Assembly (NCBI RefSeq): GCF_000820185.1
Contig: NZ_CDCA01000022.1
Location: 186,323-250,322, forward strand
Direction of reading: 5' to 3'
DNA: 64,000 nt
DNA from: Aeromonas tecta
Lineage (GTDB): Bacteria; Pseudomonadota; Gammaproteobacteria; Enterobacterales; Aeromonadaceae
The position numbers and the translations under genes are program-made. Positions 49,572-59,656 of the stretch are shown piece after piece (the first letter of the stretch is position 1; each line of letters opens with the position of its first letter). Below the pieces are notes generated by a model, which saw only the letters and a program-made list of their open reading frames with translations, was not told the DNA's origin and searched no databases.

Positions 49572-50543
49572 ATGGACCAACAGACTATCCGTGCGCTCTG
49601 TGCCGCCGACATGACGGCGGTCAATGAACTGATCCTGGCGAGACTCCAGTCCGATGTCAGCCTGATCAACCAGCTGGGTTTCTACATTGTCAGTGCAGGC
49701 GGAAAACGGATGCGCCCCATGCTGACAGTCATGGCCGCCCGCGCACTGGGATATGAAGGTGAAGATCACCTGAAACTGGCCGCCATCATCGAATTCATCC
49801 ACACCTCTACCCTGCTGCACGACGACGTGGTCGACGAATCCGACCTGCGCCGTGGCCGGGAGACCGCCAATGCGCTGTTTGGCAATGCAGCCAGCGTCTT
49901 GGTCGGCGACTATCTCTACAGCCGTTCCTTCCAGATGATGAGCGAGCTCTCCAACCTGAAGGTGATGGAGATCCTGTCGGATGCCACCAACACCATCGCC
50001 GAGGGGGAAGTGTTGCAGCTGATGAACTGCAACGATCCGGACACCACGGAAGCGAGCTACATGACGGTCATCTATTGCAAGACCGCCAAGCTGTTCGAGG
50101 CCGCCACCCGCCTAGCCGCCGTGCTGACCCATCAGCCCGCCTCCGTCGAACAGGCCATGACCGATTACGGCAAGTACCTGGGCACCGCCTTCCAGATCAT
50201 CGACGATGTGATGGACTACTGTTCCCAGAGCGACGAGATGGGCAAGAACGTCGGTGACGACCTGGCCGAAGGCAAGCCAACCCTGCCGCTGCTGCGCGCC
50301 ATGGCGGTGGGCTCGCCCGAAGAACGCCAGCTCATCCGTGATGCCATCGAGCATCGCAACGGCATGGACCACCTGGATCAGATCCTCGCCATCCTGGACC
50401 GTACCGGCGCCCTCGAGTACTCCCGTCAGCGCGCCCGGGAAGAGGCTGACAAGGCCGTTGCCGCGCTCGCCATCCTGCCGGAGTCCGAGCACAAGCAGGC
50501 ATTGGCCACCCTGGCCCAGATGGCGGTACAACGCAGCGCCTGA
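49572..50543 (+). CDS. ispB: Octaprenyl diphosphate synthase
   Basis: 323 residues; builds the polyprenyl side chain of quinones. The first Asp-rich motif DDVVDESDLRRG begins at D84, the second DDVMD at D211, and GGKRMRP near 43-49 binds isopentenyl diphosphate. Divergent from rplU, as in E. coli. A TAGAAT minus-10 element at 49515-49520 is the probable promoter. The chain length (C40) is inferred from close similarity to IspB. Confidence 0.95.
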   Translation: MDQQTIRALCAADMTAVNELILARLQSDVSLINQLGFYIVSAGGKRMRPMLTVMAARALGYEGEDHLKLAAIIEFIHTSTLLHDDVVDESDLRRGRETANALFGNAASVLVGDYLYSRSFQMMSELSNLKVMEILSDATNTIAEGEVLQLMNCNDPDTTEASYMTVIYCKTAKLFEAATRLAAVLTHQPASVEQAMTDYGKYLGTAFQIIDDVMDYCSQSDEMGKNVGDDLAEGKPTLPLLRAMAVGSPEERQLIRDAIEHRNGMDHLDQILAILDRTGALEYSRQRAREEADKAVAALAILPESEHKQALATLAQMAVQRSA

Positions 50544-50564
50544 ATCAGGGTTGCAGCATCGAAT

Positions 50565-50592
50565 AAAAAAGAGGCCATTGGCCTCTTTTTTA
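50565..50592. terminator. Bidirectional terminator between ispB and yjeT
   Basis: AAAAAAGAGGCC-ATT-GGCCTCTTTTTT between converging genes. Confidence 0.92.
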
Positions 50593-50635
50593 TGGTCTGT
50601 GCCCTGCTTTCAGGCGCCAGCGTCAGACTGATGGC

Positions 50636-50824
50636 TCAGTGAGCCAGTGCCCAGAGGATCACGGCGCCCACCACCACCAGACAGCCACCGATGCGGCGCA
50701 GCTGCTCAGGTGGCTGCTCGCTCATCAGCCGCAGCATCTGCTGCCAGGCCCTCGGCATCAGCAAGGGGCCCAGCCCTTCAAACAGCAATAACAACCCCAA
50801 CCCCACCAAGATGGATGTCAGCAT
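50636..50824 (-). CDS. yjeT: DUF2065 small membrane protein (YjeT-like)
   Basis: 62 residues with two membrane segments (LTSILVGLGLLLLFEGLGPLL region and GGCLVVVGAVILWALA). The ATG at 50824 follows AAGGAG; a longer frame would cross the terminator hairpin upstream. YjeT follows hflC in E. coli too. No function is known. Confidence 0.85.
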   Translation of the reverse strand: MLTSILVGLGLLLLFEGLGPLLMPRAWQQMLRLMSEQPPEQLRRIGGCLVVVGAVILWALAH

Positions 50825-50850
50825 CCCCTTCTCCTTGCGTGTTCTGCATG

Positions 50851-50880
50851 AAAAAAGCCACCCGCCGCGGCAGGTGGCTT
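50851..50880 (-). terminator. Terminator between hflC and yjeT
   Basis: On the minus strand AAGCCACCTGCC-GCGG-GGTGGCTTTTTT region: a strong GC-rich stem followed by a T-run. Confidence 0.8.
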
Positions 50881-50895
50881 GGTCCATCATGCGAA

Positions 50896-50921
50896 AGGGC
50901 CTGAATGTTCAGGCCCTTTGG
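50896..50921. terminator. Palindromic hairpin directly after hflC
   Basis: AAAGGGCCTGAA-TG-TTCAGGCCCTTT, perfect, three bases after the hflC stop; a second terminator-like element in tandem with the next one. Confidence 0.7.
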
Positions 50922-50923
50922 TC

Positions 50924-51808
50924 TTATTGCTTGTCGCCGTGAGGTGACTTGAGGTAGCGGAAGAACTCGCTGTCCGGCTTCAGGACCATCAGGTCATTGC
51001 CACCGGCGAAGCTCTTGCGATAGGCCTCCATGCTACGCACGAAGCTGAAAAACTCGGGGTCTTTCTTGTAGCTGTCGGCATAGATCTTGGCGGCTTCGGC
51101 ATCCCCTTCACCACGCAACTGACGCGCATTACTCTCGGCGTCGGCGATCATGACGGTGACCTTGCGGTCGATGTCGGCACGCAGGATCTCGGCCTGCTCA
51201 CGACCCTGGGAGCGATGCTCACGGGCCACGGCGGTCCGCTCGGCACGCATCCGCTGATAGATGGAGTTGGAGACTTCCACCGGCAGGTTGATCTGCTTGA
51301 TCCGCACATCTACCACCTTGATGCCGAGCTCGGAGGAGCGCGCCATCTTCATCAACGCATCTTCCATCACGGTACTGCGCTCACCGGAGACGATGTCCTT
51401 GATGGTGCGGTTACCTATCTCGGAACGCAGACCGTTGTTGATCTTGCGCTTGAGCAGGTCTTCGGCCTGGATCTTGTTGCCACCACCGGTTGCCAGGTAG
51501 TACTTGGAGAAGTCCTCGATCTTCCACTTCACGTAGGAGTCGATGATGAGGTCTTTCTTCTCCGAGGTGACGAAGCGATCCGCCTGACCTTCCAGGGTCT
51601 GGATGCGGGCATCCATCTTGCGAACCTGGTCAATCACCGGCACCTTGAAGTGCAGGCCCGGCTCGTAGAGGCGCGGTTCACCGGAGTCAACCCGCTTCAC
51701 TTTACCAAACTGCACGACTATCCCTTTCTGCCCTTCATCGACGATGAAGACGGAAGAGAAGCAGACCATGGCGGCCACAGCGATGACACCAATAGCTATT
51801 TTCTTCAT
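50924..51808 (-). CDS. hflC: FtsH protease modulator HflC
   Basis: 294 residues. N-terminal membrane anchor (about 3-20), a SPFH/band-7 domain (about 22-190) and a helical coiled-coil tail (about 190-260, RSQGREQAEILRADIDRKV). With HflK it forms the large periplasmic cage around FtsH. It starts three bases after the hflK stop. Confidence 0.96.
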   Translation of the reverse strand: MKKIAIGVIAVAAMVCFSSVFIVDEGQKGIVVQFGKVKRVDSGEPRLYEPGLHFKVPVIDQVRKMDARIQTLEGQADRFVTSEKKDLIIDSYVKWKIEDFSKYYLATGGGNKIQAEDLLKRKINNGLRSEIGNRTIKDIVSGERSTVMEDALMKMARSSELGIKVVDVRIKQINLPVEVSNSIYQRMRAERTAVAREHRSQGREQAEILRADIDRKVTVMIADAESNARQLRGEGDAEAAKIYADSYKKDPEFFSFVRSMEAYRKSFAGGNDLMVLKPDSEFFRYLKSPHGDKQ

Positions 51809-51811
51809 CTA

Positions 51812-52963
51812 TTAGTTTCTCCCTGTGCTGAAACGGTCACCGCCACGCAGCGGCGTCGGAGTGGAATTAGCCCCTTCGTTGGACGGCTGGGCCGGTTCCA
51901 CCGCAGGTGTGCCTGCCGGACGTGCCGGTTGCACCGCATTCGCCTTGCCAGACAACTTGTCGAGCGGCAGGTAGATCATGCTGTTGTTGCCAGCAGGCAT
52001 GTCGACTACCACCTTGTTGGTTTGCTGGTAGAGCTCTTCCATGGTTTCCAGGTAGATACGGTCACGGGTCAGCTCTGGCGCGGCCTGATACTGGGGCAGC
52101 AGCTCGTTGAAGCGAGCGACTTCACCCTTGGCCTTCAGCACGATCTGGGACTTGTAGCCTTCGGCTTCCTGTTCCAGACGCTTGACCGAGCCGCGGGCCT
52201 TTGGCTCCACTTCACGGGCATAGGCTTCCGCTTCACGAATGAAACGCTGCTCATCTTCCTGAGCGGAAATGGCATCATCGAAGGCGTCTTTGACTTCTTC
52301 TGGCGGACGGGCCGGCAGGAAGTTGACGTCGACGATCTGCAAACCCATCTGGTAGGGCTCGATGATGCCATCGATCACCTGCCAGGTCTCCTGACGAACT
52401 TTTTCCCGACCCGTGGTCAGTACGTCATCCATCTTGGTGTGACCCACCACGTAGCGCAGGGCGCTGTCGGTGGCCTGACTCAGACTCTCATCCGCATTGG
52501 TGACGCTGAACAGATACTGCTCGGGATCGACCACGCGATACTGCACGTCCATCTCGATCCGGACCACGTTCTCGTCCTGGGTCAGCATGAAGCCAGAGGC
52601 AGGCAGGGAGCGCACCGATTCCACATCCACCGGGATCACCTTGTCGATGAAGGTCGGTTTCCAGCGCAGGCCTGGATCCACGTTATGGGAATACTCCCCA
52701 AAGCGCAGCACCACACCCCGTTCGGCTTCACGGATGGTATAGAAGCCGCTGACGACCCACACCACCACGGCCACTACCAGCGCGATGGAGAGGCCAAACT
52801 TGCCTACATCACCACCACCTGATTTGCCGCCGCCGAACAGACCACCGAAACGGCGGCTCACCTTACGCAGCATTTCATCCAAATCAGGGGGTCCCTGATT
52901 CTTGCCGTTATTCCCCCAAGGGTCACGGTCTTTGCCGTTGTTTCCAGGCTCATTCCAAGCCAT
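51812..52963 (-). CDS. hflK: FtsH protease modulator HflK
   Basis: About 383 residues from the ATG at 52963, with GGAG six bases upstream. The Gly/Asn-rich cytoplasmic head (NEPGNNGKDRDPWGNNG), one membrane helix (about 75-95), the SPFH domain (to about 265), coiled coil, and a Pro-rich C-terminal tail. Partner of HflC; gap of three bases. Confidence 0.96.
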   Translation of the reverse strand: MAWNEPGNNGKDRDPWGNNGKNQGPPDLDEMLRKVSRRFGGLFGGGKSGGGDVGKFGLSIALVVAVVVWVVSGFYTIREAERGVVLRFGEYSHNVDPGLRWKPTFIDKVIPVDVESVRSLPASGFMLTQDENVVRIEMDVQYRVVDPEQYLFSVTNADESLSQATDSALRYVVGHTKMDDVLTTGREKVRQETWQVIDGIIEPYQMGLQIVDVNFLPARPPEEVKDAFDDAISAQEDEQRFIREAEAYAREVEPKARGSVKRLEQEAEGYKSQIVLKAKGEVARFNELLPQYQAAPELTRDRIYLETMEELYQQTNKVVVDMPAGNNSMIYLPLDKLSGKANAVQPARPAGTPAVEPAQPSNEGANSTPTPLRGGDRFSTGRN

Positions 52964-53055
52964 CAGCGTCTCCATTAATACATGCGGATGGATATCATCT
53001 CTACCGGGTCATCGTTCGTCGATGAAGCCGCTAAGCCTTCATCTTCATCGACCAA

Positions 53056-54342
53056 TCAATGCCTGATAAAGCGTTGTAAACTCTCACCTTCTTGCTTCAT
53101 GAGGCGGTTCCAGTCGGCCACTTGCAAGCGCACCTCCAGGACAAAATCCCCCTCCTCACTGAAAGCTTCCTGCTCGATACCTTTCAGCCGATAGAGCGCA
53201 CTGCGCAATCTGGCGGCCGAGGGTGGCAACTGCAGGGTGTGATGGACCATGGATCCAGCCAGCAATTCGGTCAGGGCCGCGAACAGGTATTCGCTCCCCT
53301 CACCGGTCTGGGCCGACAGCCAGATCCGCACCGGGCGACCCTCGTCATCCCGCTCCAGGCCGGCCGGACGATCGGTCAGCTTGTCTATCTTGTTACAGAT
53401 CATCAGCTGAGGGCGGTCGTCCGCCTCGATCTCGGCCAGCACTGTCTGCACCGAATCGACATTCTCCTGCATCTGCTCATCGGCACAATCCACGACGTGC
53501 AGCAGCAAGTCCGCTTCGCGGGTCTCCTGCAGCGTCGCCTTGAAGGCCGCGACCAGATCATGAGGCAAGTGCCGAATAAATCCAACTGTATCCGCCAGGA
53601 TCACATCACCCACATCCTGAATCACCACTTTACGCAGGGTGGGATCCAGAGTTGCGAACAATTGGTCGGCAGCATACACGCTGGCATCTGTAAGTTGGTT
53701 GAACAAAGTGGACTTTCCGGCGTTGGTGTAACCCACCAAAGAGACGGTCGGCACTTCGTTGCGGTTACGGGCGCGACGACCCTGTTCCCGCTGTTTTGCC
53801 ACTTTGTCGAGTCGACGCAAAATCGCCTTGATGCGTTCCCGCAGCAGGCGTCGGTCGGTCTCAAGTTGAGTTTCACCCGGACCACGCAGACCGATCCCGC
53901 CCTTCTGACGCTCAAGGTGGGTCCAGCCTCGCACCAGGCGAGTAGAAAGATGGCGCAATTGGGCCAGTTCGACCTGCAACTTGCCTTCGTGGGTACGAGC
54001 GCGCTGGGCGAAGATATCGAGGATAAGGCCGGTTCTGTCTACCACCCGGCACTGGAACAGACGCTCCAGGTTACGCTCCTGGGCAGGAGTCAGGGCATGG
54101 TTGAAGATGACCACGTCAGCACCCAGCATCTGCACCTGGGACGCGATCTCTTCAGCCTTGCCGCTACCGACAAAAAATTTGGCACTGGGTGCGCTGCGGC
54201 TGGTAGTCACCACCCCCAGCGCATTGACCCCGGCCGAGCTCACCAGCATTTTGAGCTCTTCCAGATCCTCCCGCTCACCCTCATCGCTGAAGTTGACATG
54301 TACCAGAACGGCCTGTTCACCAGCTTCATAACGGTCAAACAA
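53056..54342 (-). CDS. hflX: Ribosome-dissociating GTPase HflX
   Basis: 428 residues. N-terminal nucleotide-binding HflX domain (about 1-190) with GPGETQLETDRR, then the G domain with G1 GYTNAGKS at 204-211 and NKID. It splits stalled or heat-damaged ribosomes. Lies between hfq and hflK in the conserved order. Confidence 0.96.
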   Translation of the reverse strand: MFDRYEAGEQAVLVHVNFSDEGEREDLEELKMLVSSAGVNALGVVTTSRSAPSAKFFVGSGKAEEIASQVQMLGADVVIFNHALTPAQERNLERLFQCRVVDRTGLILDIFAQRARTHEGKLQVELAQLRHLSTRLVRGWTHLERQKGGIGLRGPGETQLETDRRLLRERIKAILRRLDKVAKQREQGRRARNRNEVPTVSLVGYTNAGKSTLFNQLTDASVYAADQLFATLDPTLRKVVIQDVGDVILADTVGFIRHLPHDLVAAFKATLQETREADLLLHVVDCADEQMQENVDSVQTVLAEIEADDRPQLMICNKIDKLTDRPAGLERDDEGRPVRIWLSAQTGEGSEYLFAALTELLAGSMVHHTLQLPPSAARLRSALYRLKGIEQEAFSEEGDFVLEVRLQVADWNRLMKQEGESLQRFIRH

Positions 54343-54405
54343 GCGCTTGCTCCTTAACAGGTCTCATGATGAATCCGGGTTGACGAGCCGGCTCGCCGCG
54401 GGATA

Positions 54406-54669
54406 TCACGCCTCGGCTTCACCTTGCTCTTCACCGGCAGCGCCCGGGACGTGCTGGTGATGGTTGACGGCACGGGCCGGCACCACGGTAGAAATGGCGT
54501 GCTTGTAAACCATCTGGCTCACGGTGTTCTTCAGCAAAATGACAAACTGGTCAAACGATTCGATCTGACCCTGCAGTTTGATGCCGTTGACCAAATAGAT
54601 AGAAACAGGAATCCGCTCACGGCGCAGCGCATTCAAAAACGGGTCTTGGAGAGATTGCCCCTTAGCCAT
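54406..54669 (-). CDS. hfq: RNA chaperone Hfq
   Basis: 87 residues. Sm1 and Sm2 motifs ([21 protein letters not shown] and [11 protein letters not shown]) form the hexameric ring; the C-terminal tail (about 70-87) is short and acidic, EEQGEAEA, shorter than in E. coli. It pairs small RNAs with mRNAs. Located 72 bases after miaA. Confidence 0.97.
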   Translation of the reverse strand: MAKGQSLQDPFLNALRRERIPVSIYLVNGIKLQGQIESFDQFVILLKNTVSQMVYKHAISTVVPARAVNHHQHVPGAAGEEQGEAEA

Positions 54670-54741
54670 CTTTCTTTTCCTTATAGTTTGTTGTTTTTAA
54701 ACACCGGATATCAATATAACAACCTGATTATACAGGGAGTG

Positions 54742-55674
54742 TCAAGCCGCACCAGCGCGGGCAACGACCCTCGCCAGATTGTCAGACTCACCAGATTCCA
54801 ACCAGGTCAGATCGGGCCAACCGCGCAACCAGGTCATCTGACGCTTGGCCAACTGGCGGGTGGCAACAATGCCACGATAACGCATCTCATCATATCCCAC
54901 TTCCCCTGCCAGGTAGTCCCACATTTGGCGGTAGCCAACGCAGCGAATAGCAGGCAGGTCAGGGGTGAGATCCCCCCGTTCAAACAGGCCGCGCACCTCT
55001 TGCTCGAAACCATTTTGCAGCATCAGATCGAAGCGTTGTTCGATACGTTGATGCAACAGGGCGCGATCGCTCGGGGCGATGGCAAATTGATGCACGCGAT
55101 AGGGTAATCCTTCCCCCTGTACCTGGGTCAGCTCGGTGAGCGTCTTGCCGCTGATGCGATAGACCTCCAGCGCCCGGCTCAGACGCTGCGGGTCGTTGGG
55201 GTGAATGCGCGCGCCAGCCACCGGGTCGATGCGTACCAGCTCGTCGTGCAGCGCCTGCCAACCGAGGCGGGCCGCCTCTTCTTCCAGCACGGCGCGAATG
55301 GCAGGATCGGCAGGCGGCAGCGGGGAGAGCCCTTCCAGCAGCGCCTTGAAATAGAGCATGGTGCCCCCCACCAGCAGCGGGATGCGGCCACGGGACGCTA
55401 TCTCGTCCATCTCGCGCAGGGCATCGCGGCAGAAATCCGCCGCCGAATAGCTCATGGCGGGATCGAGAATATCGATCAGCCGATGGGGAGCCTGCGCCAG
55501 CTCGGCGGCACTGGGCTTGGCGGTGCCGATATCCATGCCGCGATAGATGAGCGCGGAGTCCACGCTGATGATGTCGCAGGGCAGGGTCTGACACAGAGCG
55601 ATGGCGAGATCCGTCTTACCGGAGGCCGTCGGCCCCATCAGAAAAATTGCATTCGGCAACTCAGCCACGTTCAC
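54742..55674 (-). CDS. miaA: tRNA dimethylallyltransferase MiaA
   Basis: 310 residues; adds dimethylallyl to A37 of UNN-reading tRNAs. P-loop GPTASGKT at 14-21, catalytic Asp region [18 protein letters not shown], and the C-terminal [12 protein letters not shown]. Starts 72 bases after mutL in the same direction. Confidence 0.96.
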   Translation of the reverse strand: MNVAELPNAIFLMGPTASGKTDLAIALCQTLPCDIISVDSALIYRGMDIGTAKPSAAELAQAPHRLIDILDPAMSYSAADFCRDALREMDEIASRGRIPLLVGGTMLYFKALLEGLSPLPPADPAIRAVLEEEAARLGWQALHDELVRIDPVAGARIHPNDPQRLSRALEVYRISGKTLTELTQVQGEGLPYRVHQFAIAPSDRALLHQRIEQRFDLMLQNGFEQEVRGLFERGDLTPDLPAIRCVGYRQMWDYLAGEVGYDEMRYRGIVATRQLAKRQMTWLRGWPDLTWLESGESDNLARVVARAGAA

Positions 55675-55746
55675 TTTCCTCTAGCACAGCGAGTCAAAGG
55701 CCTGACAGATACCAACCCAGGGTTCATTGGAATGGTGCCTGGCAAC

Positions 55747-57615
55747 TCAGCCGCCATGCGCAAATTCTTCCAGCACGGCAGCCAACGACAGCGGGCGTAC
55801 CATGCGAATGTCTGCCAGTTGGTCACTGAAATCGGTCACAAGTTCCGTCAGCAAGCGACTGGCTGTTGAAAAATCATATATTTTTTCGGTGCTTATGCCC
55901 TGCTCCACCAGCCATTGGCATACTACTTCAGCCAGCTGGTTTGCATCACTGTCAGATCCGCTCTCGATTAACTGCAGCAATTCGGGTAAGAGGCGCACCA
56001 GATCGGTCTGGCGCAACAAGGCAGGCACCCGAGTCAGGATCATGGTGTCGCGCCCACCGCTTTTCAACTCCAGCCCGATGCGTTTGAGCAAACGTTCCTG
56101 CTCTTCAACCAGCGCGACCAGGGTTTTGGGCAACTTGAAGGAGACCGGCAGCAACAGGGGCTGGGCCGCCAGGCCTTGGCCCCAGGCCTCCAGCAGCCAG
56201 TGGCGCAGCAGCAGGCGCTCGGCCCGCACCAGGGAGAGCAGCGCCAGCTGACCGTTTCGCTCCAGCAGCAGATACGCCTGCTCCACCAGGCTCAGGGCAC
56301 GGATCCCTTGCGGGGATTGGCTGGCTGCAGCAGGGCCCGGCGCCGTGGCAGGGGCGCTCCCGGCGATGGGCAAAGTGGTGAGCAAGGAGCCCATGCCGCG
56401 CATGGCTTCCCGGCTGGGGGGCTCAGGAGGTTGATAACCGCCGGCGCGGGCTCCGCCACCTTCTCGCACCTCCGCAGACTGGGCCGAGGCACGATAACTG
56501 TGCTCGGCCCCGTACCATTCCGGGCGTGGAGCCTGCCCCGGATAGGCCGCTGGTGGCGTGGCTGGCAGTTCAATCTGACTGCTAGCCAGTGGTTCAGCCA
56601 TAGATTCATCTGCCTTGGCCGCCTCGTGCAGGGCGCTGAACAGGGCCTGGAAGATGAAGTCATGGATGAGGCGGGCCTGGTGGAAACGCACCTCGTGCTT
56701 GGCCGGATGCACGTTCACATCCACCTGGCGGGGATCCAGCTCGATGTAGAGCACATAGGCGGCGAAGCTGTTGGCGGGCAGCAGCTCGTCATAGGCCTGG
56801 CGGATGGCATGATTGATGAGCTTGTCGCGCATCATGCGGCCATTCACATAGGTGTATTGCAGATCGTTCTGCGGCCTTGCCCCTGCAGGCGTGGCCAGCC
56901 AGCCCCATAGCCGCACGTCGCTGTGCTCGCTTTCCACCGCCAGGGCGTGGTGCATGAAGGGGGTGCCGCAGACGGCGGCGAGGCGGCGCTCCTGCTCTGG
57001 CACCGTGTTGGCAGACTTGTACTGGCGCACCACCTTGCCGTTGTGGCGCAGGATCAGGGTGACGTCGAAACGGGAGAGCGCAATGCGGCGGATCAGCTCG
57101 TCGATGTGAGCGAACTCGGTCTTCTCGCTGCGCATAAACTTGCGCCTGGCCGGGGTGTTGAAGAAGAGATCCACCACCTCCACCGTGGTGCCCACCGGGT
57201 GGGCCGCCGGCTTGACGGTGACCCCCATCTCGCGCCCTTCCGCCTGGGCTTGCCAGGCTTCGCTCTGTTCGGTGGTGCGGGAGGTCAGGGTGAGACGAGA
57301 GACGGAGCTGATGGAGGCGAGCGCCTCCCCCCGAAACCCCAGGCTGCAGATCCCCTCCAGATCGTCCAGGGTCGCCACCTTGGAGGTGGCGTGGCGTGAC
57401 AGCGCCAGCACCAGCTCATCCTTGGGCACGCCGCTGCCGTTGTCGCGGATGCGGATGAGCTTGGCGCCGCCCTTGTCGATGTCGACTTCGATCCGGTCTG
57501 CGCCCGCATCCAGGCTGTTTTCTACCAGCTCCTTCACCACGGAGGAGGGCCGTTCAACCACCTCCCCTGCGGCAATCTGGTTCGCCAGAATAGGAGGCAA
57601 TATACGGATCGGCAT
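55747..57615 (-). CDS. mutL: DNA mismatch repair protein MutL
   Basis: 622 residues. The GHKL ATPase N-domain (1-335) carries the family motifs VVKELVENSLDAGA, DNGSG and TLGFRGEAL-like SLGFRGEAL; a Pro/Ala-rich linker (about 340-430) leads to the C-terminal dimerisation domain. The endonuclease motif DQHAxxE of MutH-less bacteria is not seen, consistent with an E. coli-type system using MutH. AGGAG precedes the ATG. Confidence 0.96.
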   Translation of the reverse strand: MPIRILPPILANQIAAGEVVERPSSVVKELVENSLDAGADRIEVDIDKGGAKLIRIRDNGSGVPKDELVLALSRHATSKVATLDDLEGICSLGFRGEALASISSVSRLTLTSRTTEQSEAWQAQAEGREMGVTVKPAAHPVGTTVEVVDLFFNTPARRKFMRSEKTEFAHIDELIRRIALSRFDVTLILRHNGKVVRQYKSANTVPEQERRLAAVCGTPFMHHALAVESEHSDVRLWGWLATPAGARPQNDLQYTYVNGRMMRDKLINHAIRQAYDELLPANSFAAYVLYIELDPRQVDVNVHPAKHEVRFHQARLIHDFIFQALFSALHEAAKADESMAEPLASSQIELPATPPAAYPGQAPRPEWYGAEHSYRASAQSAEVREGGGARAGGYQPPEPPSREAMRGMGSLLTTLPIAGSAPATAPGPAAASQSPQGIRALSLVEQAYLLLERNGQLALLSLVRAERLLLRHWLLEAWGQGLAAQPLLLPVSFKLPKTLVALVEEQERLLKRIGLELKSGGRDTMILTRVPALLRQTDLVRLLPELLQLIESGSDSDANQLAEVVCQWLVEQGISTEKIYDFSTASRLLTELVTDFSDQLADIRMVRPLSLAAVLEEFAHGG

Positions 57616-57634
57616 CGGCTACTCCTGATTTTTA

Positions 57635-59173
57635 TTATTGCGGGATGTAGAGCACCTGCCCCACCTGGATGTCCCGTGATTTCAACTTGTTGATCTCCAC
57701 CAGCCGCGCCTGGCTCACCCCGTGCTTCTCGGCGAGGCGGGAGAGGCTCTGGCCGCGGGTGACCACGTGGCGGAGCATCTTCGACTTGTCGTTGGCCTGC
57801 ACCGTGCTGACCGGCGTGCTCGGCTCCTTGGCCGCCACCTTGTAGGGCTTGATAACCCCGGCGCCCGAACCACCGACACTGCTGACCGGGGCACCGCCGT
57901 CACTGCTGCGGGTCGGCACCGTCGCCGGCATACGGTTGACGATCTGCTGCTGGGGTGCGGGGGCCTGGGCGGTGACTGTCTTTCTCGCCGCCGGCTGGCT
58001 GGCTGCCACCGCGGTCTGACCCTTGCCGGTCATCATGGGGCCCTTGGTCGGGTGGCTGCGATAGTAGTTGCGGATCCCCTCGAAGATGGCGCGTGCCAGC
58101 TGATCCTGGTAACTGGCGGTGGCCAGCAGCTTCTCTTCCGCGTGGTTGGAGATAAAGCCGGTTTCCACCAGTACGGAGGGAATGTCCGGCGCCTTCAACA
58201 CCGCCAGACTGGCGTGTTCCGGCGCCTTCTTGTGCAGCCGAGCGACCTTGCCCATGGAGCGCAGGATCTGGCGGCTGACGTCATAACCTTCGGCTCTGGA
58301 CTTGTCCATAGAGAGGTCGAGAAAGGTCTGCGCCAAGTAGGGATTGGGATCGGATTCGGCCAATACCTTGCCAACCCCGCCCAGCAGTTCCCCCTGCTTC
58401 TCCTGCTTCTCCAGCCAGCTGCCCATCTCGCGGTTGGCACGGTTGGTCGACAACACCCAGACCGAGGCGCCACGCGGCGTGGAGTTGTGGAAGCTGTCCG
58501 CGTGTACCGACACCAGCAGATCGGCCTTGGCCTTGCGGGCAATCTCGGAGCGCTTGTTCAGGTCGACGAAGTAGTCGCCACGGCGGGTCATCACGGCGCG
58601 CATGCCGGGCTCGCGATCGATCAGAGCCGCCAGCTTCTGGGATACCGCCAGGGTCACCCGTTTCTCGTAGGTGCGGCGCGGGCCGATGGAGCCCGGATCT
58701 TCCCCGCCATGACCGGGATCGATGGCGATGACGATGGCCTTGCCGTGGCCGCCGACGGGGGCGGACTGGGCTGCAGCTGCAGCGCCCCGCTCCTCATAGG
58801 GCAGGTCGATCACCAGCCGGTGGCCGTAGGGACCCGCCGGCGCCAGCGGGAACACCACCGGTTTGATGGTGGAGCTGAGATCCAGCACCAGTCGCAGGCT
58901 GCCCTTCTCGAGCGGCGTGCTCTCGCGGATCTTGCGCACCAGCTCGCTCTTGTTCTCGATGCGCGCCAGATTGGCGACGTTATTCGCCCCTTTCAGGTCG
59001 ATTACCAGCCGGCTCGGGCCGGTCAGGGTGAAGTAGTTGAAATTGGGGGCGCTGCTCATGTCGAGCACCACCCGGGTATTATCCGGTGATGGCCATACCC
59101 GCACACTCTTGAGCTGATTCGCATAAGAGGGCAGAGCCAACAGGGAAAGAACAAGGACAAGGATCACGCGCAC
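57635..59173 (-). CDS. amiB: N-acetylmuramoyl-L-alanine amidase AmiB
   Basis: 512 residues. Signal peptide (1-18), AMIN domain (about 20-125) that targets the division site, a zinc amidase_3 domain (about 145-370) with ligands H155, E170 and H224, a Ser/Pro/Thr-rich linker, and a C-terminal LysM domain (about 466-510) that E. coli AmiB lacks. It splits septal peptidoglycan during daughter-cell separation, activated by EnvC. Overlaps tsaE by ten bases. Confidence 0.94.
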   Translation of the reverse strand: MRVILVLVLSLLALPSYANQLKSVRVWPSPDNTRVVLDMSSAPNFNYFTLTGPSRLVIDLKGANNVANLARIENKSELVRKIRESTPLEKGSLRLVLDLSSTIKPVVFPLAPAGPYGHRLVIDLPYEERGAAAAAQSAPVGGHGKAIVIAIDPGHGGEDPGSIGPRRTYEKRVTLAVSQKLAALIDREPGMRAVMTRRGDYFVDLNKRSEIARKAKADLLVSVHADSFHNSTPRGASVWVLSTNRANREMGSWLEKQEKQGELLGGVGKVLAESDPNPYLAQTFLDLSMDKSRAEGYDVSRQILRSMGKVARLHKKAPEHASLAVLKAPDIPSVLVETGFISNHAEEKLLATASYQDQLARAIFEGIRNYYRSHPTKGPMMTGKGQTAVAASQPAARKTVTAQAPAPQQQIVNRMPATVPTRSSDGGAPVSSVGGSGAGVIKPYKVAAKEPSTPVSTVQANDKSKMLRHVVTRGQSLSRLAEKHGVSQARLVEINKLKSRDIQVGQVLYIPQ

Positions 59174-59637
59174 TGAGATGACAACCGTTCCAGAATGGCT
59201 TCGCCAATAGCAGTGCGGGCCTCTATCAGGGCCTCACGCTGCTCGTTTACATACGTCAGGGTAATCTCGAGATCGGGGGCAGGCAGCCAACCTTCCCCTT
59301 TTTCCGGCCACTCCACCAGGCAGAGCGTATCGGCGCCGAAATAGTCCCGAATACCCATGAATTCCAGCTCTTCCGGATCGGCTAGGCGATAGAGATCGAA
59401 GTGATAGACCTGCCAGTTGGCCAGTTCATAGGGCTCCACTAGGGTATAGGTCGGACTCTTAACCTTGCCTTGATGGCCAAGCCCTTGCACCCATCCACGA
59501 GTCAGGGTGGTCTTGCCGGCCCCGAGGGTGCCGTGTAGAAAAACCGTGGTCGCCTGCTGGCACGCCTGTGCCAGACGCCCACCCAGTGCCACTGTTGCTG
59601 CCTCATCCGGCAGTGTCATCATCAACTTTTTTGCCAT
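59164..59637 (-). CDS. tsaE: tRNA threonylcarbamoyladenosine synthesis ATPase TsaE
   Basis: 157 residues. Walker A GTLGAGKT at 36-43 and the conserved YTLVEPYEL and [14 protein letters not shown] segments. It drives turnover of the TsaBD complex in t6A37 synthesis. Overlaps amiB at its end and follows nnr by 19 bases. Confidence 0.95.
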   Translation of the reverse strand: MAKKLMMTLPDEAATVALGGRLAQACQQATTVFLHGTLGAGKTTLTRGWVQGLGHQGKVKSPTYTLVEPYELANWQVYHFDLYRLADPEELEFMGIRDYFGADTLCLVEWPEKGEGWLPAPDLEITLTYVNEQREALIEARTAIGEAILERLSSQCA

Positions 59638-59656
59638 GTTCTTCTTTTATAACTTG

